In this document: in pieces, positions 1 to 5,030 of the stretch
Layout: every line of letters begins with the position of its first letter
Numbering within the stretch: the stretch's first letter is position 1
Assembly (NCBI GenBank): GCA_903858975.1
Contig: CAIOKW010000187.1
Coordinates: forward strand, 1-6,203
Direction: 5' to 3'
Length of the DNA: 6,203 nucleotides
Source: Oligoflexia bacterium
GTDB taxonomy: Bacteria; Bdellovibrionota; UBA1018; CAIMNF01
Made by a program: the position numbers and the translations under genes
Notes under the pieces: generated by a model
What the model was told of the DNA's origin: nothing
What the model saw: only the letters and a program-made list of their open reading frames with translations
The model's database searches: none

Positions 1-1
1 A

Positions 2-556
2 GAGGGAAATGGTGCGGTGACGATTCGCGACCTCATTCAGGCCGCAATTCGATTGCGTCCGGATCGGATTGTGGTCGGGGAAGTTCGGGGGCCTGAGGCT
101 CTCGATTTGATTTCTGCGATGAATACCGGTCACGGGGGTTCGATGGGAACCGCCCATGCAAATACTCCTTATGATGCTTTAGTTCGACTGGAGACGCTTG
201 CGATGATGGGGGATTCAAACGTTCCTCCAGCCGCAATTCGTCGCCAGATCGCAGCCGCTATCCATTTGGTGGTTCAGATTAAGCGATTAGGGGACGGTTC
301 ACGGAAAGTGACTCACATCAGTGAGGTGATTCCCGAAGTCGATGAGTTTGGTCGATATATGATTCGAGATCTCTTTCGATTTATCCAAAGAGGGCGAACG
401 CCTGAAGGAAAAATTGTGGGTGAGTTCATCGCGGTGGGGAACGTACCCACCTTCATGCATGAGATTGAAACCAATCGACTTCCGTTTACTCGGGCGCAAT
501 TTGCAGCTCCCGAGTGGTACCTGAAAATGAAAGACGCCGATAAAAAGGCGGCTTAA
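2..556 (+). CDS. cpaF: CpaF/TadA-type secretion ATPase, C-terminal part (5' end outside window)
   Basis: C-terminal 184 residues of a type II/IV secretion ATPase of the CpaF (TadA) family, the cytoplasmic motor that powers assembly of Flp/Tad pili or related machines. The frame is open from base 2, so the GTG at 17 is an internal Val and not a start. It begins in the conserved stretch read as EGNGAVTIRDL, followed by the Walker B region (RPDRIVVGEVRG, with the family's Glu) and the His box (TGHGGSMGTAHANTP). The C-terminal GKIVGEF segment also matches CpaF proteins. The Walker A motif and N-terminal domain lie upstream of the window. The stop TAA is at 554-556. Downstream lies a convergent HIT gene and not tadB/tadC, so this gene either ends its operon or stands alone. 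The family call is firm. Which machine it drives cannot be told from here. Confidence 0.93.
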   Translation, partial: EGNGAVTIRDLIQAAIRLRPDRIVVGEVRGPEALDLISAMNTGHGGSMGTAHANTPYDALVRLETLAMMGDSNVPPAAIRRQIAAAIHLVVQIKRLGDGSRKVTHISEVIPEVDEFGRYMIRDLFRFIQRGRTPEGKIVGEFIAVGNVPTFMHEIETNRLPFTRAQFAAPEWYLKMKDADKKAA

Positions 557-566
557 ATCTGTCCTG

Positions 567-908
567 TCATCCCGGAGGCCAGTGAAGGGATCGACCTGCA
601 AGAAAATGCAGGTGAAGGTGAAACACGGTTTGACCTCCATCCTCATTGCAGTTCATCACCACGCGATAACCCTGTTCTGACACGCCTAGGGTCTTAGCAA
701 TCTCTTTAGCAGCAAGGAAGAGCTCACCGATTACGCCGACATTTTCAGAATTCAGGTCATTGATCGTGGGGATCTCTATTTTAGGGACAATTAAGACGTG
801 GTGCGGTGCTTGCGGGTGAATATCTTGAAAAGCGAGGACTTTCTCGTTCTCGTAAACAATTTTTGCTGGAATCTCACGCTGGATGATCTTGGTAAAAAGG
901 GTTGCCAT
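567..908 (-). CDS. HIT family (histidine triad, HINT-like) nucleotide-binding protein
   Basis: A 113-residue protein of the HINT branch of the histidine triad superfamily. These small cytoplasmic enzymes hydrolyse nucleoside phosphoramidates and AMP-lysine-type adducts. The HIT motif HLHLHFL is at residues 97-103 (His 97, 99, 101), preceded by the GGQTVFH context and followed by the typical C-terminus ending WPPG. The N-terminal part (FTKIIQREIPAKIVYE, then AFQDIHPQAPHHVLIVPK) is also characteristic, and the length is normal. I chose the ATG at 908 because the conserved MATLFTKII begins there. An upstream in-frame TTG at 947 would add 13 unrelated residues and overlap the divergent RRM gene. 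No Shine-Dalgarno is evident before the ATG. The gene converges on cpaF with a 10-base gap and diverges from the RRM gene by 32 bases. The natural substrate is unknown. Confidence 0.95.
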   Translation of the reverse strand: MATLFTKIIQREIPAKIVYENEKVLAFQDIHPQAPHHVLIVPKIEIPTINDLNSENVGVIGELFLAAKEIAKTLGVSEQGYRVVMNCNEDGGQTVFHLHLHFLAGRSLHWPPG

Positions 909-940
909 AATGCTTTTATTTTCGCTAAGGTATACAGGAT
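909..940. promoter_or_regulatory. 32-base divergent intergenic spacer between HIT and RRM genes, with a possible promoter for the HIT gene
   Basis: The two start codons are 32 bases apart, so the core promoters must overlap this spacer or lie inside the opposite gene. On the minus strand a perfect TTGACA (947-942) is followed after 18 bases by GAAAAT (923-918), which matches 4 of 6 positions of the sigma-70 -10 consensus. A start predicted from these boxes would fall almost on the HIT ATG, consistent with the lack of a ribosome binding site there. On the plus strand AAGG (927-930) lies 10 bases before the RRM ATG and is its best ribosome binding site. CATAAT (906-911) and TATACA (931-936) are -10-like, but neither has a convincing -35 partner. 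All of this is pattern matching. Confidence 0.3.
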
Positions 941-1270
941 ATGTCAAAGAAACTTTTTGTTGGAAACCTTCCTTTTGAAGTCAATGATTCAGATCTTTCT
1001 ACCGTGCTCTCGGTTGCCGGGAAGGTGACTGAGGCTCGTGTCATCATCAATAAGAAAACCGGTCGATCAAAAGGCTATGGTTTTGTTGAGATGGAAACAG
1101 AGGCAATGGCTCAAGATGCCGTGAAGCAGTTTGAGGGCGCAACCTTGAATGAACGTGCGCTTACGGTGCAGCTCGCAACGGCTAAGCAAGAAGCAGATGC
1201 GAAGTCAGAGGAAAAACCAGCGGCTGCAGCTGAAGTAATTCCCGTGTCTGGCGAAACGCCCGAAGTTTAA
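941..1270 (+). CDS. single-RRM RNA-binding protein with acidic Ala/Glu-rich tail
   Basis: A 109-residue protein with one RNA recognition motif over residues 3-80, of the type found in bacterial Rbp and glycine-rich RNA-binding proteins. RNP2 is KLFVGNL (4-10) and RNP1 is KGYGFVEM (44-51). The RNA-stacking aromatic positions are present as Phe6, Tyr46 and Phe48. The remaining tail (about 81-109) is a low-complexity stretch rich in Ala, Glu and Lys with a net negative charge, unlike the Gly-rich tails of many cyanobacterial Rbps. It probably binds single-stranded RNA in the cytoplasm, as a chaperone or post-transcriptional regulator, but the target is unknown. The ATG at 941 fits because RRM proteins commonly start a few residues before RNP2. 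It is first in a run with nadE (3-base gap) and pfkA, and diverges from the HIT gene. Confidence 0.94.
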   Translation: MSKKLFVGNLPFEVNDSDLSTVLSVAGKVTEARVIINKKTGRSKGYGFVEMETEAMAQDAVKQFEGATLNERALTVQLATAKQEADAKSEEKPAAAAEVIPVSGETPEV

Positions 1271-1273
1271 GTC

Positions 1274-3175
1274 ATGAATACGAATTGGGCTTCCTTCGGA
1301 TATTCGAGAGTTACAGCCCTGCTTCCCCAGATTGAGCTTGGGAAGCCACTGCAAAATGCAGATCTCCTCATTCAGCTTTTTTCAAGAGAATCCAAAAACG
1401 GTGCTTCGGTCATTTTTACTCCGGAGCTCTCTCTGACAGGCTATACTTGCGAAGATCTTTTTCATTCAGAGACGCTCTTACAAGACTCAGAAAAAGGCCT
1501 GGCAAAGATCGTTCAAGCTTCAGCTCAGTTTCCGGGGCTTTGGGTGGTGGGTGCTCCACTTCGCCTGCAAGATGGCCGACTCTTTAATGGTGCCTTTGCA
1601 ATCGCTCAAGGTAAAGTTTTAGGATTTAGCCCAAAGGTTTTCCTTCCCAATATGGGCGAGTTCTATGAGCGCCGTTGGTTTGTGAGTGGACGCACACTCC
1701 ATGAGATGATTCACCATCCGGTTTTAGGGGATTTCTTCGCTTCATCCCAACAAATTTTTTCAGACGGCCCGATTAAGGTAGGCATCGAAATTTGTCAGGA
1801 CTTATGGGCTCCGCAGGCACCATCAACAGGCCTGACGCTTCAGGGGGCAAATCTGATTGTGAATCTTTCAGCGAGCAATGAGCTGGTGGGAAAACCACGA
1901 TTCCGAAAAAAACTCGTTGAAGTTCAATCACAGAAAACCCATTGTGCCTATTTCTATGCCAGTAGTGGAATGGCAGAGTCGAGCAAAGATACCGTATTTT
2001 CCGGGCATAGTTTTGCGTTTGAGTTAGGCAAGCTAGTGGCAGAATCGGAGCCATTCAATCAAAGCTCTGATGCCTTCACGGTTGATTTTGATTTTGAACG
2101 TATTTTGAATTCAAGGACCAAAGACATTTGTTTTTTAGAAGCCGTGGAATACAAAGGCGCTCAAGCCATCCTTCGTCCAAGCTTTACGCCCAATTCATCA
2201 GAGCTTTTTGAATTAAAACGCAAAATTGAACCTTATCCTTTTTTAGATGAGATCCCTGATTACGAAGAAGTCCTTCAAATTCAATCACACGGTCTTCTTC
2301 GTCGTGCTCTGAGCGCACAGGCCAAGACTTTAATTGTCGGAGTTTCAGGGGGTCTTGACTCTACCTGTGCTCTCTATGTCGCCCATCGAACGAAGTTACT
2401 CAGTGGCGGGAAATTAAAAGTCATCGGAGTCACCTTGCCAGGGCCGGGAACTTCAGAAAAAACGCTCAATTTAGCGCGAGCGCTTCTCGAAGAGGCCCAT
2501 GTCGACCTCACGGTCGAGGTGTCGATTAATGAGGCAGTGAAGCAGCACTTAAAAGATCTCGGGAAAGCACAGAGTGATCGAAGTGTGGTTTATGAAAACG
2601 CGCAAGCGCGCGAGCGAACTCAAATTCTATTCGATCTTGCAAATGAGCACCAAGGAATGGTCGTAGGAACGGGTGATCTTTCGGAGTTAGCGCTCGGGTG
2701 GTGTACGTTCAATGCGGATCACATGTCTCATTACACGGTCAATTCAGGGATTCCTAAAACGGTGGTCAAGGGATTGGTGGGGTATTGGTCTGAGATTGCT
2801 GCCTCTCGTGTGCTAAAAGCAGTTTTAGAAAAGATCGTCGAACTCCCGATTTCTCCTGAATTACTACCCCCCGGAGCTTCGGGTGAGATTGCTCAAGAGA
2901 CTGAAAGCTTGATCGGCAGTTATGATCTCCATGATTTTTTCCTTTACGGCTTTTTAAGTGGGGGCTATTCGAAAGAGAAAATATTAGCGCTGGCACACCT
3001 CGCATTTCAAAATGACCGGGAACTTCGTGACGAAGTTGAGCGTGCCCATGAGATCTTCTTTAAACGATTTTTTTCGCAGCAATTTAAACGAACGACACTT
3101 CCACCGGGGCCTAAGGTTCATTCGGTCTCTTTGTCGCCGCGCTCAGATTTCCGACTTCCGGATGAGTTAAAGTAA
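1274..3175 (+). CDS. nadE: glutamine-dependent NAD+ synthetase (two-domain)
   Basis: A 633-residue bifunctional enzyme for the last step of NAD+ synthesis: deamido-NAD+, ATP and glutamine give NAD+, AMP, PPi and glutamate. Residues 1 to about 280 form a nitrilase-type glutaminase domain with the full catalytic triad: Glu51 (in TPELSLTGY), Lys121 (in SPKVFLPN) and Cys174 (in GIEICQDLW). From about 330 comes the synthetase domain, with the PP-loop SGGLDS at 358-363, the conserved YENAQARERTQ segment and GTGDLSELALGW near 465. The C-terminal helical region (ISPELLPP, then QFKRTTLPPGPK and LSPRSDFR) matches the long Mycobacterium tuberculosis-type enzymes, which run to about 680 residues. Glutaminase and synthetase parts are both intact. 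The ATG lies 3 bases after the RRM stop with no clear ribosome binding site, suggesting translational coupling. pfkA follows after 18 bases. Confidence 0.97.
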   Translation: MNTNWASFGYSRVTALLPQIELGKPLQNADLLIQLFSRESKNGASVIFTPELSLTGYTCEDLFHSETLLQDSEKGLAKIVQASAQFPGLWVVGAPLRLQDGRLFNGAFAIAQGKVLGFSPKVFLPNMGEFYERRWFVSGRTLHEMIHHPVLGDFFASSQQIFSDGPIKVGIEICQDLWAPQAPSTGLTLQGANLIVNLSASNELVGKPRFRKKLVEVQSQKTHCAYFYASSGMAESSKDTVFSGHSFAFELGKLVAESEPFNQSSDAFTVDFDFERILNSRTKDICFLEAVEYKGAQAILRPSFTPNSSELFELKRKIEPYPFLDEIPDYEEVLQIQSHGLLRRALSAQAKTLIVGVSGGLDSTCALYVAHRTKLLSGGKLKVIGVTLPGPGTSEKTLNLARALLEEAHVDLTVEVSINEAVKQHLKDLGKAQSDRSVVYENAQARERTQILFDLANEHQGMVVGTGDLSELALGWCTFNADHMSHYTVNSGIPKTVVKGLVGYWSEIAASRVLKAVLEKIVELPISPELLPPGASGEIAQETESLIGSYDLHDFFLYGFLSGGYSKEKILALAHLAFQNDRELRDEVERAHEIFFKRFFSQQFKRTTLPPGPKVHSVSLSPRSDFRLPDELK

Positions 3176-3181
3176 AATATT

Positions 3182-3188
3182 GGGGGGA
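3182..3188 (+). promoter_or_regulatory. ribosome binding site of pfkA
   Basis: A run of six G and an A (GGGGGGA) ends 5 bases before the ATG at 3194, inside the 18-base gap after nadE. It resembles the Shine-Dalgarno core GGAGG, with G-rich pairing. It supports the ATG at 3194 over the in-frame GTG at 3233, which has no comparable site. Confidence 0.6.
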
Positions 3189-3193
3189 CTCTG

Positions 3194-4198
3194 ATGTTGA
3201 TCGTTCCAAAACTGAAGATTAAGAATAATGCAGTGAAGAGAATCGCCGTTCTGACGAGTGGCGGAGATGCTCCAGGGATGAATGCCGCAATTCGAGCCGT
3301 GGTGAGGACAACGATTGCGCTCGGTTCAGAGGCGATGGGGATCCAACGGGGCTATGCGGGACTTTTAGAGGGTCTCGTGCATCCGCTCGTGCCCTCGTCG
3401 GTTGCAAATATTATTCAGCGTGGAGGGACGATCCTACGGACCTCTCGATGTCCTGAGTTTCACAAAGTTTCAGGCCGTAAAAAAGCAATTGAGATCCTAC
3501 GACGTCAGGGAGTGGATTCGCTGGTGGTGATTGGTGGGGATGGCTCATTTCGAGGGGCACATTTGCTTCATCAGGAAAGCGGCATTCCAGTCATTGGCGT
3601 TCCTGGAACGATTGATAATGATATTCCAGGAACCGATGACACGATTGGGTTTGATACCGCCGTGAATACGGGCATACAGCTCATTGATAAAATTCGGGAT
3701 ACGGCCTCATCCCATGATCGCATCTTCTTAGTGGAAGTGATGGGCCGGCATTCGGGGATGATTGCGCTTCATACCGGTATCGGGGGCGGCGCTGAAAGTA
3801 TCATCGTTCCTGAGGTGAAATCTTCACTCGATTCAATTTGTGAGAGCATCGATCGAGGTGTCCGACGCGGAAAAACGAGTAGTATTATTGTTGTGGCAGA
3901 GGGCTGTCAGTTCGGTGGGGTAACCCCTCTTGCAAAAGAACTTGAGAAGCGCGGCTATTCCACGAAGATTGCGATCCTAGGACACACACAGCGAGGGGGT
4001 AGCCCCAGTGCCCACGACCGACTTTTATCTTCTACTTTAGGTGCAGTTGCAGTGCATGCGCTTTTAAGTGGAGTGAAAGAGGGAATGGTCGGGGTCAAAG
4101 GACGTGAAGTTCAGATCACTAGCTTTAAGAAGATTACCGGAAAGCCGGCGGTGCTCCCCGCAGAGCTCCTACTGATCGCGAAGAATCTCGCCGTTTAG
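3194..4198 (+). CDS. pfkA: ATP-dependent 6-phosphofructokinase
   Basis: A 334-residue cytoplasmic glycolytic kinase converting fructose-6-phosphate and ATP to fructose-1,6-bisphosphate. It lines up with E. coli PfkA at an offset of 13 residues. The nucleotide motif LTSGGDAPGMN is at 20-30. GGDGS is at 114-118, and Gly117 plus Gly138 (E. coli 104 and 124) indicate ATP and not PPi as phosphoryl donor. The catalytic TIDND has its base Asp at 141. Substrate residues Arg85, Arg175, the MGRHSG segment and GHTQRGGSP are present. Lys258 stands where E. coli has Arg243, and Pro67 stands where it has the effector-site Arg54. The start at 3194 has a good ribosome binding site and gives 13 extra residues before the usual beginning. 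The GTG at 3233 would give the standard length. It is the last gene of the run with RRM and nadE. Confidence 0.96.
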   Translation: MLIVPKLKIKNNAVKRIAVLTSGGDAPGMNAAIRAVVRTTIALGSEAMGIQRGYAGLLEGLVHPLVPSSVANIIQRGGTILRTSRCPEFHKVSGRKKAIEILRRQGVDSLVVIGGDGSFRGAHLLHQESGIPVIGVPGTIDNDIPGTDDTIGFDTAVNTGIQLIDKIRDTASSHDRIFLVEVMGRHSGMIALHTGIGGGAESIIVPEVKSSLDSICESIDRGVRRGKTSSIIVVAEGCQFGGVTPLAKELEKRGYSTKIAILGHTQRGGSPSAHDRLLSSTLGAVAVHALLSGVKEGMVGVKGREVQITSFKKITGKPAVLPAELLLIAKNLAV

Positions 4199-4224
4199 AA
4201 CCGTCTCACGCTTGTCAGATAAGC

Positions 4225-4890
4225 TTAAAAATTCTCAGCTTGAGTATCGAGGCTACCGCCATAAATGCGCGCATAGACTTGTTTAGCGTGAAACCAATAA
4301 TAAAAGACGACCGCTAAGGTAATACCGCTGATGATATCCGCAAGGTAGTGCTGTTTGGTGGTTAGGGTGGAGATCGCAATTGCGGTCGACCAAACGAAGA
4401 AAATCCAAAATGTTTTTCTTCGACCCTCGGCCAAAAATACGAAAGCAGACAGATAAACGGAACTGACGTGAAGGCTCGGAAAGCAGTTCGTTGCAGCGTC
4501 TTGGGTTCGAAGCCAGGCCCAGAGGTGGGTGAGCCATTGAGGCGTTTCAGAAGGAATCGGGAAGTTTTCTCGGGGATAAATGGTCGGAAAAGCAGCAAAC
4601 ACAGAGCAGCTCACTACTTGTAGCAAGAAGAAGGAGTAGAGGTACTTGTTGATGTTGTCGTAGTCACGTAAGAGTATGTAAACGAAAGCGAAATAAAAGT
4701 ATTCACTCACGTAGATGAGAACCGACATGGGAATAAAAGGGGTATTTTGATCCACCCAACTCATCGGGAGATAGTGGGGCCTGAAGAAGTCATGATGATT
4801 GGTGAGGTAATAGCATGCGTAACCAATTGCATACATAATTGCGCCTGCGATATATTTGTTATCTTTGGTGACAAATAAGGGAAGCCTCAT
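4225..4890 (-). CDS. PAP2-superfamily membrane protein, Aur1/IPC synthase-like
   Basis: A 221-residue polytopic membrane protein with about six hydrophobic segments (near 14-30, 53-74, 83-103, 143-154, 161-175, 183-199). It carries the PAP2 catalytic motifs in the form seen in the Aur1/inositol phosphorylceramide synthase-like branch: FPSLHVS at 137-143 (nucleophile-assisting His141), then S-T-x5-H-Y-x2-D at 174-185 (His181, Asp185). Members are phosphatases or phosphotransferases acting on lipid phosphates, usually with the active site on the outer face of the inner membrane. The substrate cannot be assigned. I chose the ATG at 4890 because AAGGTG lies about 11 bases upstream. A GTG at 4929 would add 13 residues but has no ribosome binding site. 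It converges on pfkA (26-base gap, no clear terminator) and diverges from the OPA transporter gene. Confidence 0.85.
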   Translation of the reverse strand: MRLPLFVTKDNKYIAGAIMYAIGYACYYLTNHHDFFRPHYLPMSWVDQNTPFIPMSVLIYVSEYFYFAFVYILLRDYDNINKYLYSFFLLQVVSCSVFAAFPTIYPRENFPIPSETPQWLTHLWAWLRTQDAATNCFPSLHVSSVYLSAFVFLAEGRRKTFWIFFVWSTAIAISTLTTKQHYLADIISGITLAVVFYYWFHAKQVYARIYGGSLDTQAENF

Positions 4891-4963
4891 AATCAGGGGC
4901 ACCTTAACCGATTTCTGACAAAGACGCACTGTTTAATTTGATGACTTTGCCTTGAAACCTGAG

Positions 4964-4982
4964 GGAACCATTGGTAGGTTCC
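4964..4982. repeat. inverted repeat GGAACC-N7-GGTTCC, candidate operator
   Basis: A perfect 6-base inverted repeat with a 7-base centre lies in the 140-base region between the divergent PAP2 and OPA transporter genes. The 19-base symmetric span suits a dimeric regulator. A TTGAAA at 4952-4957 is -35-like for the transporter, and a weak TAGGTT at 4975-4980 sits 17 bases after it, so the repeat would overlap such a promoter. No T-run follows on either strand, so a terminator is unlikely. Whether it binds a protein is inference. Confidence 0.35.
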
Positions 4983-5012
4983 AGACACATCAAATTTCAA
5001 TAACTTAAGCTT

Positions 5013-5025
5013 GAAGAGAGAGAGA
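5013..5025 (+). promoter_or_regulatory. purine-rich ribosome binding site of the OPA transporter gene
   Basis: The tract GAAGAGAGAGAGA ends 5 bases before the ATG at 5031 and includes five GA repeats. It is a plausible but degenerate Shine-Dalgarno region, since it offers GAG/AGAG pairing and no GGAGG. It supports the ATG at 5031 as the start. Confidence 0.45.
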
Positions 5026-5030
5026 TACCC

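Larger units (their letters stand above)
4891..5030. promoter_or_regulatory. divergent intergenic region between PAP2 and OPA transporter genes
   Basis: The largest non-coding stretch in the window. It must hold the promoters of both flanking genes, because each begins here. Besides the inverted repeat at 4964-4982 it has a short alternating GA tract (5016-5025), an AT-rich stretch around 4990-5012 containing the palindromes CTTAAG and AAGCTT, and AAGGTG (minus strand, near 4905-4900) before the PAP2 ATG. If the PAP2 gene starts at the GTG at 4929, the region shrinks by 39 bases. No strong sigma-70 promoter was recognised on either strand. Confidence 0.55.

Noticed and set aside
17..19. GTG as the start of the first gene
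   Set aside because: The reading frame is open to the left edge and conserved CpaF residues (EGNGA) lie before it, so it is an internal Val codon.
594..613. Hairpin ACCTGCA-N6-TGCAGGT as a terminator between cpaF and the HIT gene
   Set aside because: It lies inside the HIT coding sequence over the conserved HLHFLAG residues and has no T-run on either strand. Codon content explains it.
798..1028. A 76-codon plus-strand frame crossing the HIT and RRM start regions
   Set aside because: It overlaps two well-supported genes in other frames and its translation shows no recognisable domain.
2599..2610. GC-rich palindrome CGCGCAAGCGCG in nadE
   Set aside because: It encodes the conserved NAQAR segment of NAD synthetase and is very short, so it is probably chance.
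4199..4230. Terminator between pfkA and the PAP2 gene, based on TAAGCTTA followed by AAAA
   Set aside because: The palindrome is only 8 bases with no loop, and no G+C-rich stem is present. It does not look like an intrinsic terminator.
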